In this document: one piece after another, positions 1 through 7,859 of the stretch
Layout: the number at the start of each line of letters is the position of its first letter
How positions within the stretch are numbered: the stretch's first letter is position 1
Assembly: GCA_945872035.1 (NCBI GenBank)
Contig: CAMBYA010000070.1
Span: 1-9,330, forward strand
DNA length: 9,330 nucleotides
From: Rhizobium sp. Q54
Lineage (GTDB): Bacteria > Pseudomonadota > Alphaproteobacteria > SMXS01
Direction of reading: 5' to 3'
Program-made: the position numbers and the translations under genes
Notes under the pieces: generated by a model
Seen by the model: the letters and a program-made list of their open reading frames with translations, nothing else
Told to the model about the DNA's origin: nothing
The model's database searches: none

Positions 1-706
1 TGATGGTCCCCAGCACTTTCGTGCCGGTGGGATCGGCCTTGGTCTTCATCCATTCATGGCCGGCCGCCGGGCCGGAAATGATCATGGGCGTGTCCGAGGT
101 GACGCGGCGGGCATACGGGCTGCCCTCGACCACCTGCCAGGTACCGCCCTGCTTGCGAATTTCGATCACCGAACCGCCATGGGCCTGGATCTCGATGGCG
201 GCGCGCTTTTTCATCCAGGCGGCCTTGGCGGCGTCAGATGCGTCTTCCGGCTGGGTCGGGTGCATGACCTCCGCCGAGACATATTCGTGGTTCACGCACA
301 GCAGCCCGTGGTCCGAGCTTTTCGAGCCGGCGGGCAGCGGGATGTAACCGACATAATCGTTGTTGTAGCCGAACTGCCGCGCCTGTGCCTCGGCCGACTG
401 GTTGGAGGGATCGAAGGCAGGCGCGCCGGGCAGCACCGCGTCTCCCCAGCGGATCAGTACCCGCGCGTCGTAGCCCTCCGCCACGCGATGGGTCTCGTCC
501 ACGCCGCGCTCCAGGCCCTTGAAGCTGAAGGGTTGCGCCGCGGCCTTCTCGACCGCCATCAGCGCGGTCGGGCTGACCGTCGCCAGCGCCGCAGAGGCGG
601 CAAGCCCGCCCTTCAGCAAGGTGCGCCGGCTGATCCGGCGGGAAATGATGGCATCGAGGGTGGGCGAGGCGAGAGGGCGGTCGCAGAAATCGTCGTCGTC
701 TTGCAT
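1..706 (-). CDS. PhoX-family (DUF839) phosphatase, Tat-exported, N-terminal part only
   Basis: The frame is open from an ATG at 704-706 to the window edge, giving 235 codons of a longer protein whose C-terminus lies outside the window. Residues 26-32 read SRRTLLK, a twin-arginine signal. An Ala-rich hydrophobic stretch follows to about residue 51, with AAA at 55-57 as a plausible cleavage site, so export to the periplasm by Tat is expected. The mature region shows PhoX/DUF839 hallmarks in order: FGYNNDYVGYIPLP, SDHGLLCVNHEY, an AHGGSVIEI block and ISGPAAGHEWMKT followed by DPTGTKVLGT. Characterised PhoX enzymes are calcium/iron-dependent phosphomonoesterases that release phosphate, but many DUF839 members are untested, so the substrate is inferred only. 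The gene is divergent from the ABM gene across 83 bases. The Shine-Dalgarno is weak (GGA about 9 bases upstream). Confidence 0.88.
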   Translation of the reverse strand, partial: MQDDDDFCDRPLASPTLDAIISRRISRRTLLKGGLAASAALATVSPTALMAVEKAAAQPFSFKGLERGVDETHRVAEGYDARVLIRWGDAVLPGAPAFDPSNQSAEAQARQFGYNNDYVGYIPLPAGSKSSDHGLLCVNHEYVSAEVMHPTQPEDASDAAKAAWMKKRAAIEIQAHGGSVIEIRKQGGTWQVVEGSPYARRVTSDTPMIISGPAAGHEWMKTKADPTGTKVLGTI

Positions 707-718
707 GGCGTGTTCCGG

Positions 719-763
719 CTGGCGGTCGGTGATGGTTTCTGGCAAGGCATAGCAGACCGCCAG
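719..763. promoter_or_regulatory. 9-bp perfect inverted repeat in the phoX-like/ABM divergent gap
   Basis: CTGGCGGTC at 719-727 is repeated as GACCGCCAG at 755-763, separated by 27 bases, inside the 83-base gap between the two divergent genes. In the phosphatase transcript it would form a hairpin ending 13 bases before the ATG, close to the weak Shine-Dalgarno. It could be a regulator site or a 5'-UTR hairpin. No convincing -35/-10 pair was recognised for either gene. Confidence 0.3.
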
Positions 764-789
764 TGTCACTATTGTGAAGGGGCCACGCC

Positions 790-1098
790 ATGGAAAAAGG
801 CGCCTACGCCGTCATCTTCACCTCGCGGCTGCGAAACCCCGACAGATACGGGGCGATGGCCGACCGCATGGAGGAACTGGCACGCATCCAACCCGGCTAT
901 CTGGGCCACGACAGCGTTCGGGGTGTGGACGGACTCGGGATCACGGTGAGCTACTGGGCGACGGAAGACGCGGTGAAAGCCTGGCGGGCCAACGCCGAGC
1001 ACCTCGGCGCGCAGGCCATGGGCCGCGAGCGGTTCTATAACTGGTTCAGGCTGGACGTGTGCCGCGTGGAGCGGTCCTACGGGTTCGATAGAGGCTGA
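790..1098 (+). CDS. Antibiotic biosynthesis monooxygenase (ABM) domain protein
   Basis: This 102-residue protein has the size and pattern of a single ABM/dimeric ferredoxin-like barrel protein (the fold of HmoA/YgiN-type small monooxygenases). It has an N-terminal beta strand (AYAVIFTSRL, residues 5-14), a helix (YGAMADRMEELA, 20-31), a PGYLGHDSVR strand, ITVSYW (51-56), then EDAVKAW and AEHLGAQAMGR around residues 59-79, and a C-terminal VCRVERSYGF. The W-x3-D/E-x3-AW and EH-x2-A-x3-GR pattern is typical of the proteobacterial ABM subgroup. The start is supported by AAGGGG seven bases upstream of the ATG. Family members act on quinones, haem or polyketides, or have no known substrate; none can be assigned here. 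It is convergent with grxD. Confidence 0.85.
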   Translation: MEKGAYAVIFTSRLRNPDRYGAMADRMEELARIQPGYLGHDSVRGVDGLGITVSYWATEDAVKAWRANAEHLGAQAMGRERFYNWFRLDVCRVERSYGFDRG

Positions 1099-1110
1099 TG
1101 TTCCCTCTCG

Positions 1111-1246
1111 TTGTCACCCCGGACTTGTTCCGGGGTCTGTCTATCCGCGAGAGAGCGTGTCGGGCCGCGTGCACCGCTGCCTGTGCCAACGCGGTAACTT
1201 TCCTGGCTGCATTCCCACAGACCCCGGAACAAGTCCGGGGTGACAA
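1111..1246. repeat. 136-bp nested inverted-repeat element (REP/MITE-like)
   Basis: Two 30-bp arms at 1111-1140 and 1217-1246 are perfect reverse complements. Each arm is itself palindromic around CCCCGGA-CTTGT-TCCGGGG. The 76-base interior contains a further hairpin: CCGCGT and GCAC (1165-1174) pair with GTGC (1183-1186) and ACGCGG (1189-1194). It lies between the convergent ends of the ABM gene and grxD, so it may act as a bidirectional 3' end structure, but it has no T-tract for a classical intrinsic terminator. A close relative of the right arm occurs at 7799-7816. Elements with this CCGGACTTGTTCCGG core are widespread in alphaproteobacterial intergenic DNA. Confidence 0.85.
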
Positions 1247-1268
1247 GCTGGGGAGAGCCGCGCAGCCC

Positions 1269-1607
<339 letters not shown>

Positions 1608-1616
1608 GGTTGGGTC

Positions 1617-1850
1617 CTATTCCGGTACGGAGGTCTGCAGCGCCAGCGCGTGCAGCACGCCGCCCATGTTGCCTTGCAGGGCCTTGTAGACGATCTGGTG
1701 CTGTTGTACCCGATTCTTGCCGCGGAACGCTTCGGAAATCACGTGGGCCGCATAGTGGTCGCCGTCCCCGCGCAGGTCCTCGATGGTGACCGTCGCGTCG
1801 GGCAGGGCTTCCTTGATCAGCTTCTCGATCTCGTGCGCGTCCATCGCCAT
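1617..1850 (-). CDS. BolA-family protein (Grx4 partner, IbaG/BolA type)
   Basis: This 77-residue BolA-like protein carries the class II KH-like fold signature from about residue 30: GDHYAAHVISEAFRGKNRV, then QQHQIVYKALQG (49-60) and LHALAL (66-71). Conserved histidines at 32 and 67 correspond to positions implicated in sharing a 2Fe-2S cluster with a CGFS glutaredoxin. That fits the grxD gene immediately downstream. Two in-frame ATGs are possible (1850 and 1844). AGGAG at 1861-1865 is 10 bases from the first and 16 from the second, so the first is chosen. The gene follows the purL stop by 18 bases and is cotranscribed with it by inference. The specific symbol (bolA versus ibaG) is not assigned. 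Confidence 0.93.
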   Translation of the reverse strand: MAMDAHEIEKLIKEALPDATVTIEDLRGDGDHYAAHVISEAFRGKNRVQQHQIVYKALQGNMGGVLHALALQTSVPE

Positions 1851-1868
1851 GGGCGATCGGCTCCTGGG

Positions 1869-4058
1869 TCAGGGAATGGCCATGTAGGCTGGTAGCCAGC
1901 CTTCATGGACCTGGGTCAGTTCGGCCACTGATATGGAATCGAACTCGGAAATTTTCAATGTCGCGCCGCCGGTGACGCCGATCACCGATGCATTCACGCC
2001 GTCTACGGCCGCCTGCTCCAGCACCAGCTCCGGGCTGTTGGTGGTGATGACATAGCGGCCCTGGTCCTCGCCGAAGAGGAAGGCATAGGAGGGAACGCCG
2101 CCCCGGTCGTAGTCCAGCACGGCGCCGATCCGCGACGCCATGGCCATGTCGGCGATGGCGACCAGCAGGCCGCCGCCGGAGACATCGTGGCACGACGTGG
2201 CGACGCCGGTCAGGATCAGGCCGCGCACCAGGTCGCCGTTCCGGCGCTCGGCGGACAGGTTGACCGGCGGCGGCGCGCCGTCCTCGCGGCCGCAGAGCTC
2301 GCGGGCATAGAGCGACTGGCCCAGATGGCCTTCGGTATCGCCGATCAGCACGATGGTCTCGCCTTCGGCGGCGAACGCGATCGAGGCGCGCTGCTCGTAG
2401 TTCGTCAGGATGCCCACGCCGCCGATGGCGGGTGTCGGCAGGATGGCCTGGCCATTGGTCTCGTTGTACAGCGACACGTTGCCCGAGATCACCGGATAGT
2501 CGAGCGCCAGGCAGGCTTCTGCCATGCCTTCGATGCAGCCGACGAACTGGCCCATGATGATGGGCTTCTCCGGGTTGCCGAAATTCAGGCAATTGGTGAT
2601 GGCAAGCGGGATCGCGCCGGTGGCGGTGATGTTGCGCCAGGTCTCGGCCACGGCCTGTCTGCCGCCCTCGACCGGATCGGCCTTGCAGTAGCGCGGCGTG
2701 CAGTCGGTGGTGATGGCCAGCGCCTTCTGGGTGCCGTGGACGCGGACGACGCCGGCGTCGCCGCCGGGGCGGCCGATGGTGTCGCCCATGACCATGTGGT
2801 CGTATTGCTGCCAGATCCAGCGCTTCGACGCCAGGTCCGGCGTCGCCAGCAGCTCGCGCAGGGCGTCGGCGTTGCTCTCGGGCGCGGTGAAGGAATCTGG
2901 GCCGAGCACGTCCTGCTTCTCGGTTTCTTCATGGGGCCGGTCGTAGTTCGGCGCGTCGTCGACCAGCGGGCCCAGCGGGATGTCGGCGACGATCTCGCCC
3001 TTGTGCTTCAGCACCAGGTGTCTTGTGTCGGTGACCTTGCCGATGACCGCGAAATCCAGGTCCCACTTGCGGAAGATTGCCATGGCCTCGGGCTCGCGGC
3101 CGGGCTTGAGCACCATGAGCATGCGCTCCTGGCTTTCCGACAGCATCATCTCGTAGGGTGTCATGCCGGTTTCGCGCTGCGGCACGTTGTCGAGGTCGAG
3201 CTCGATGCCGACCTCGCCCTTGGAGCCCATCTCGACCGACGACGAGGTCAGGCCGGCGGCGCCCATGTCCTGGATGGCGACGATGGCGTCGGTCGCCATC
3301 AGCTCCAGGCACGCCTCGATCAGCAGCTTCTCGGTGAACGGGTCGCCGACCTGCACCGTCGGGCGCTTCTCCTCGGAATTCTCGCCGAACTCGGCCGACG
3401 CCATGGTCGCGCCGTGGATGCCGTCGCGCCCGGTCTTCGAGCCCACATAGATCACCGGATTGCCGATGCCGGCCGCCGCCGAATAGAAGATCTTGTCGGT
3501 ATCGGCGATGCCCACGGTCATGGCGTTGACCAGGATGTTGCCGTTATAGGCGGGGTGGAAGTCGCACTCGCCGCCGATGGTCGGCACGCCGACGCAATTG
3601 CCGTAACCGCCGATGCCCGCGACCACGCCTGACAGGAGGTGCCTGGTCTTGGGATGGTCCGGGCTGCCGAAGCGCAGGGCGTTCAGATTGGCCACCGGCC
3701 GCGCGCCCATGGTGAACACGTCGCGCAGGATGCCGCCCACGCCGGTCGCCGCGCCCTGGTAGGGCTCGATGAAGCTGGGATGGTTGTGGCTTTCCATCTT
3801 GAAGATGGCGGCCTGGCCGTCGCCGATGTCGATGATGCCGGCGTTCTCGCCGGGGCCGCAGATCACCCACGGCGCTTCGGTCGGCAGCTTGCGCAGATGG
3901 CGGCGGGACGACTTGTAGGAACAATGCTCGGACCACATCACCGAGAAGATGCCCAACTCGGTGATATTGGGCTCGCGGCCCATGGCGTTGACGATGCGGT
4001 CGTACTCGTCGGGATTCAGGCCATGCTCGGCCACGATTTCGGGCGTGATCGCGCTCAT
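1869..4058 (-). CDS. purL: Phosphoribosylformylglycinamidine synthase subunit PurL (small type)
   Basis: The 729 residues match the usual length of small PurL, the synthase subunit of three-part FGAM synthase (FGAR + glutamine + ATP to FGAM, step 4 of IMP synthesis). Recognisable blocks in order are SEHCSYKSS (43-51), ESHNHPS (89-95), [15 protein letters not shown] (99-113), [12 protein letters not shown] (210-221), [11 protein letters not shown] (263-273), GNVSLYNE (526-533) and HDVSGGG (624-630). These belong to the duplicated AIR-synthase-related ATP-binding halves. No glutaminase domain is fused; PurQ supplies that. The ATG overlaps the purQ stop as ATGA at 4055-4058, with a GGTGG-like Shine-Dalgarno inside purQ. 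The frame is intact, with no missing motif seen. Confidence 0.98.
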   Translation of the reverse strand: MSAITPEIVAEHGLNPDEYDRIVNAMGREPNITELGIFSVMWSEHCSYKSSRRHLRKLPTEAPWVICGPGENAGIIDIGDGQAAIFKMESHNHPSFIEPYQGAATGVGGILRDVFTMGARPVANLNALRFGSPDHPKTRHLLSGVVAGIGGYGNCVGVPTIGGECDFHPAYNGNILVNAMTVGIADTDKIFYSAAAGIGNPVIYVGSKTGRDGIHGATMASAEFGENSEEKRPTVQVGDPFTEKLLIEACLELMATDAIVAIQDMGAAGLTSSSVEMGSKGEVGIELDLDNVPQRETGMTPYEMMLSESQERMLMVLKPGREPEAMAIFRKWDLDFAVIGKVTDTRHLVLKHKGEIVADIPLGPLVDDAPNYDRPHEETEKQDVLGPDSFTAPESNADALRELLATPDLASKRWIWQQYDHMVMGDTIGRPGGDAGVVRVHGTQKALAITTDCTPRYCKADPVEGGRQAVAETWRNITATGAIPLAITNCLNFGNPEKPIIMGQFVGCIEGMAEACLALDYPVISGNVSLYNETNGQAILPTPAIGGVGILTNYEQRASIAFAAEGETIVLIGDTEGHLGQSLYARELCGREDGAPPPVNLSAERRNGDLVRGLILTGVATSCHDVSGGGLLVAIADMAMASRIGAVLDYDRGGVPSYAFLFGEDQGRYVITTNSPELVLEQAAVDGVNASVIGVTGGATLKISEFDSISVAELTQVHEGWLPAYMAIP

Positions 4059-4714
4059 AGGGACGCCACCAGGCTTTCGAACATGCGCGCGCCGTCGTCA
4101 CCGCCCAGGTCGCGCTCGATCATGCGTTCCGGATGCGGCATCAGCCCGAGCACGTTGCGTTCCTTGTTGAAGATGCCGGCGATGTCGTTGCGCGCGCCGT
4201 TCGGGTTGTCGAGATAGCGGAAGGCAACCTGGCCGTTCTGCTCGATCTGGTCCAGGGTCGCGTCGTCGGCGAAGTAGTTGCCCTCGTGATGGGCCACCGT
4301 GTACGTGACGATCTCACCGGTCTGGTAGGCGCTGGTGAACATGGACTGGTTGCTCTCGACCTTCAGCGCCACGTCCTTGCAGACGAACTTCAGGTGCGCG
4401 TTCATCATCAAGGCGCCCGGCAGCAGGCCAGCTTCGGTCAGCACCTGGAAGCCGTTGCAGATGCCCAGCACCGGCGTGCCATTGTTGGCGCGGGCGACCA
4501 CCTCGCGCATCACCGGCGAGCGGGCGGCCATGGCGCCGCAGCGCAGATAGTCGCCGAACGAGAAGCCTCCCGGGATCACGATGAGGTCGACGTCCGGCAG
4601 GGTGCTGTCGCCGTGCCAGACCATGAGCGGCTTCACGCCGCAGATTTTCTCGATGGCGACGGCGGCATCCCGGTCGCAGTTCGAGGCGGGGAATACGATG
4701 ACGGCCGGCTTCAT
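4055..4714 (-). CDS. purQ: Phosphoribosylformylglycinamidine synthase subunit PurQ (glutaminase)
   Basis: This 219-residue class I glutamine amidotransferase supplies ammonia to PurL. The catalytic triad is visible: Cys86 in GICNGFQ (84-90), and His194 and Glu196 in MPHPER (192-197). The family block AHHEGNYF is at 141-148, and the start [16 protein letters not shown] is the classic PurQ N-terminus. The frame is open 19 codons further upstream, but that stretch is purS read in another frame. The ATG at 4712-4714 is chosen because of the conserved N-terminus and the ATGA overlap with the purS stop. The 4-base overlaps at both ends indicate translational coupling, which suits a fixed PurS:PurQ:PurL stoichiometry. 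Confidence 0.98.
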   Translation of the reverse strand: MKPAVIVFPASNCDRDAAVAIEKICGVKPLMVWHGDSTLPDVDLIVIPGGFSFGDYLRCGAMAARSPVMREVVARANNGTPVLGICNGFQVLTEAGLLPGALMMNAHLKFVCKDVALKVESNQSMFTSAYQTGEIVTYTVAHHEGNYFADDATLDQIEQNGQVAFRYLDNPNGARNDIAGIFNKERNVLGLMPHPERMIERDLGGDDGARMFESLVASL

Positions 4715-4953
4715 TCCACCAGGTCGATGCTGTAGTTCTCGATGACGGTATTGGCGAGCAGCTTCTCGCACATGTCCTTGACCGAACGCTCGGCCGCGTC
4801 GCGGTCGGTCTCGGCCAGGTCCAGTTCCAGGTACTTGCCCTGGCGCACGTCGCTGACGCCGCCGAAGCCGAGCGAGCCCAGCGTGTGCTGGATGGCCCGG
4901 CCCTGCGGGTCGAGCACGCCTGATTTCAACGTCACGTGAACCCGTGCCTTCAC
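4711..4953 (-). CDS. purS: Phosphoribosylformylglycinamidine synthase subunit PurS (GTG start)
   Basis: This 80-residue protein matches the small PurS subunit that bridges PurQ and PurL and is thought to help ammonia pass between them. Typical blocks are [17 protein letters not shown] (5-21), [17 protein letters not shown] (28-44) and a C-terminal [13 protein letters not shown]. The start is GTG at 4951-4953, overlapping the purC stop as GTGA (4950-4953). The frame is open upstream, but those residues are purC in another frame and do not look like PurS. GGAGG at 4961-4965, seven bases before the GTG, fixes the start. Methionine is expected at position 1 although the codon is GTG. Confidence 0.97.
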   Translation of the reverse strand: MKARVHVTLKSGVLDPQGRAIQHTLGSLGFGGVSDVRQGKYLELDLAETDRDAAERSVKDMCEKLLANTVIENYSIDLVE

Positions 4954-5717
4954 TGCATGACCTCCGGTCCCTTCATGTCGGTGGGGCCGCTTTCCGGCAG
5001 GATGCCCAGCCGGCGCGCCACTTCCTGATAAGCCTCCGCTTCGCCGCCCAAGCCGCGCCGGAAGCGGTCCTTGTCCATCTTTTCCTGGGTGTGCAGGTCC
5101 CACAGCCGGCAATTGTCCGGGCTGATCTCGTCGGCCAGCACGATGCGCATCTGGTCCTGGTCGTCATACAGCCGGCCGAACTCCAGCTTGAAGTCGATCA
5201 GCTTGATGCCGATGCCCAGGAACAGGCCGCTGAGGAAGTCGTTGACCCGGAGCGCCAGCGCCATGATCTCGTCCAGCTCGGGCGGCGTCGCCCAGCCGAA
5301 CGCGGTGATGTGCTCCTCGGCCACCATGGGATCGCCCAGCTCGTCATTCTTGTAGAAGTACTCGACGATGGACCGGGGCAGCGGCGTGCCCTCGGCGATG
5401 CCGAGGCGCTGCGAGATCGATCCGGCGGCCACGTTGCGCACCACGATCTCGATCGGGATGATCTCGACCTCGCGCACCAGCTGCTCGCGCATGTTCAGGC
5501 GGCGCACGAAATGGGTCGGGATGCCGACCTCGCCCAGGCGCAGCATGATGAATTCGGAAATGCGGTTGTTGAGCACGCCCTTACCGGTGATCGTGCCCTT
5601 CTTCTTGTTGTTGAACGCAGTGGCGTCGTCCTTGAAGTACTGGACGAGCGTTCCGGGCTCAGGGCCTTCGAACAGGACCTTGGCCTTGCCCTCGTAAATT
5701 TGCCGGCGCCGGCTCAT
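4950..5717 (-). CDS. purC: SAICAR synthetase (phosphoribosylaminoimidazole-succinocarboxamide synthase)
   Basis: The 255-residue PurC catalyses ATP-dependent joining of aspartate to CAIR to give SAICAR. Signatures are IYEGKAK (7-13), the nucleotide-binding start; [12 protein letters not shown] (89-100), SAICAR synthetase signature 1; [10 protein letters not shown] (173-182), signature 2; and [14 protein letters not shown] (194-207), including the metal/nucleotide-site acidic residues. The ATG at 5715-5717 is preceded by AAGGA eight bases upstream. The frame is open a further 28 codons, but those residues are unlike PurC. It is the first gene of the purC-S-Q-L-bolA-grxD operon and is divergent from the DUF1476 gene across 154 bases. 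Length and domain order are normal. Confidence 0.98.
   Translation of the reverse strand: MSRRRQIYEGKAKVLFEGPEPGTLVQYFKDDATAFNNKKKGTITGKGVLNNRISEFIMLRLGEVGIPTHFVRRLNMREQLVREVEIIPIEIVVRNVAAGSISQRLGIAEGTPLPRSIVEYFYKNDELGDPMVAEEHITAFGWATPPELDEIMALALRVNDFLSGLFLGIGIKLIDFKLEFGRLYDDQDQMRIVLADEISPDNCRLWDLHTQEKMDKDRFRRGLGGEAEAYQEVARRLGILPESGPTDMKGPEVMQ
4961..4965 (-). promoter_or_regulatory. Ribosome binding site of purS inside purC
   Basis: GGAGG on the minus strand lies within the last codons of purC, seven bases before the GTG of purS. It is one of the strongest Shine-Dalgarno matches in the window and decides the non-ATG start of purS. It may offset the weaker GTG so that the small subunit is made in step with PurQ and PurL. 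Confidence 0.75.
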
Positions 5718-5806
5718 TGGCTGATTCCTTGCCGCAATGTGGGGCAGATTTGGAGCGCGGGACCATAGAGCAATCACGCGGTTCCGACAATCCATTAACA
5801 CGGTTG

Positions 5807-5812
5807 ATTATA
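5807..5812 (-). promoter_or_regulatory. Candidate -10 element of the purC operon
   Basis: The minus strand reads TATAAT, an exact -10 consensus in otherwise GC-rich DNA, about 90 bases before the purC ATG. No good -35 hexamer lies 16-18 bases upstream, so the call is tentative. On the plus strand, TTGATT (5804-5809) and TATCTG (5827-5832), 17 bases apart, form a weak promoter-like pair facing the DUF1476 gene and overlapping this box. The 5718-5871 gap therefore probably holds both divergent promoters. Confidence 0.35.
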
Positions 5813-5871
5813 GGCATCCCGCTCGCTATCTGGTTATCAATTCTCAAGTCACCCTGCGGGAGCCAGAAGCC

Positions 5872-6198
5872 ATGACCCAGTTCGACAACCGCGAGAAAGC
5901 CTTCGAATCGAAATACGCCCACGACCAGGAGCTCCAGTTCAAGGTCATGGCCCGCCGCAACAAGCTGCTGGGCCTGTGGGCGGCCGGCGAGATGGGCCTG
6001 ACCGGCGACGCCGCCGCGCAGTATGCCATCGAGGTGGTGAAGTCCGACTTCCAGGAAGCCGGCGACGACGACGTATACCGCAAGGTCAAGGCAGACCTCG
6101 ACGCCAAGCAGGTCTCGGTCAGCGAGCACCGCATCCGCAAGGAAATGGACGACCTGATGGCGGTCGCCAAGCACCAGATCGCCAGCGAAGTCGCCTGA
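5872..6198 (+). CDS. DUF1476 protein, ATP synthase F1 inhibitor zeta subunit family
   Basis: This 108-residue, highly charged helical protein matches DUF1476 along its whole length. It has FDNREKAFESKYAHDQEL (4-21), then the hallmark ARRNKLLGLWAA (27-38), YAIEVVKSDF (51-60), GDDDVYRKV (64-72) and a C-terminal helix HRIRKEMDDLM. The family's characterised member, the zeta subunit of Paracoccus denitrificans F1Fo-ATP synthase, blocks ATP hydrolysis by inserting its N-terminal region into the F1 head; that role is inferred here by homology. There is no signal peptide, so it is cytoplasmic. GGAG nine bases before the ATG supports the start. The frame runs open 45 codons upstream, but only this ATG gives the conserved N-terminus. 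It is divergent from purC and convergent with purB. Confidence 0.92.
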   Translation: MTQFDNREKAFESKYAHDQELQFKVMARRNKLLGLWAAGEMGLTGDAAAQYAIEVVKSDFQEAGDDDVYRKVKADLDAKQVSVSEHRIRKEMDDLMAVAKHQIASEVA

Positions 6199-6225
6199 GG
6201 GGCTCAAGCCCTTCCAGTAATCCAG

Positions 6226-6317
6226 CGTCATCGCGAGCCGCGAAGCGGCCCGGCAGCCCGGTTCTCCGACGTAACGTCACGCGGTTCCTGGGCTGCTTCA
6301 CTGCGTTCGCAATGACG
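6226..6317. repeat. 92-bp imperfect inverted repeat (CGTCATTGCGA-type)
   Basis: The left end CGTCATCGCGA and right end TTCGCAATGACG are near reverse complements (10 of 12). Inner blocks GAAGC...CAGCCCGG and CCTGGGCTGCTTC also pair, with a few unpaired bases. A small perfect palindrome, GACGT-A-ACGTC (6268-6278), sits in the central loop. The element fills the convergent gap between the DUF1476 gene and purB. CGTCATTGCGA...AATGACG elements are a known intergenic repeat style in Alphaproteobacteria. It is unrelated in sequence to the 1111-1246 element. It could act as a bidirectional 3' hairpin; no T-tract is evident. Confidence 0.75.
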
Positions 6318-6331
6318 GGATTGGTTTACGG

Positions 6332-7639
<1,308 letters not shown>

Positions 7640-7798
7640 GCTGTGCTCTTCTGCGGGAGGATGGCGGTTGGTTAGCAGACCGCGCGCCCCGCGACAATGC
7701 CGGCAATGCCGCTGCCGCCTACATGCGCGAGGCGGGCATCAAAGCCGACGAGCGCGTGCGCGGCTGCGAGCCTCGGGTCGACATGGGCCCCGCTCGGG

Positions 7799-7816
7799 AC
7801 AAGTCCGGGATGACAA
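7799..7816. repeat. Diverged single-arm copy of the 1111-1246 repeat
   Basis: This 18-base stretch matches the right arm of the first repeat (1229-1246) at 17 of 18 positions (ACAAGTCCGGG, then A instead of G, then TGACAA). A partner arm is not evident within the 220-base gap (7640-7859), so it is a solo or decayed copy. It lies between the Rieske gene end and the purB start, both minus strand. The rest of that gap shows no supported gene. Confidence 0.6.
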
Positions 7817-7825
7817 CGAGGGGCA

Positions 7826-7851
7826 GGGCGGCGGAATTTCTCCCGCCGCCC
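7826..7851 (-). terminator. GC-rich stem-loop just after the Rieske gene
   Basis: GGGCGGCGG (7826-7834) pairs perfectly with CCGCCGCCC (7843-7851) around an 8-base loop, giving a 9-bp all-G/C stem starting 8 bases after the Rieske stop codon. The position suits a transcript end or 3' protection hairpin. No U-run follows on the minus strand, so it is not a classical intrinsic terminator. Confidence 0.45.
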
Positions 7852-7859
7852 ACAGAACC

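Noticed and set aside
1111..1246. Reading the repeat as a short CRISPR or an insertion sequence
   Set aside because: There are only two arms, in inverted orientation, with no spacers, no transposase frame and no target-site duplication seen.
1617..1844. Alternative bolA start at the second ATG (1842-1844)
   Set aside because: It cannot be excluded, but AGGAG would be 16 bases away compared with 10 for the first ATG, so the first is preferred.
2187..3632. 481-codon open frame on the plus strand, antisense to purL
   Set aside because: It lies wholly opposite well-conserved purL codons. The translation is Arg/Asp/Gly/His-rich with no family features, as expected of a shadow frame in GC-rich DNA.
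5737..5871. N-terminal extension of the DUF1476 gene, and similarly of purC up to 5801
   Set aside because: Both frames are open through the shared gap, but the added residues are unlike the families, and good ribosome sites and conserved N-termini mark the inner starts.
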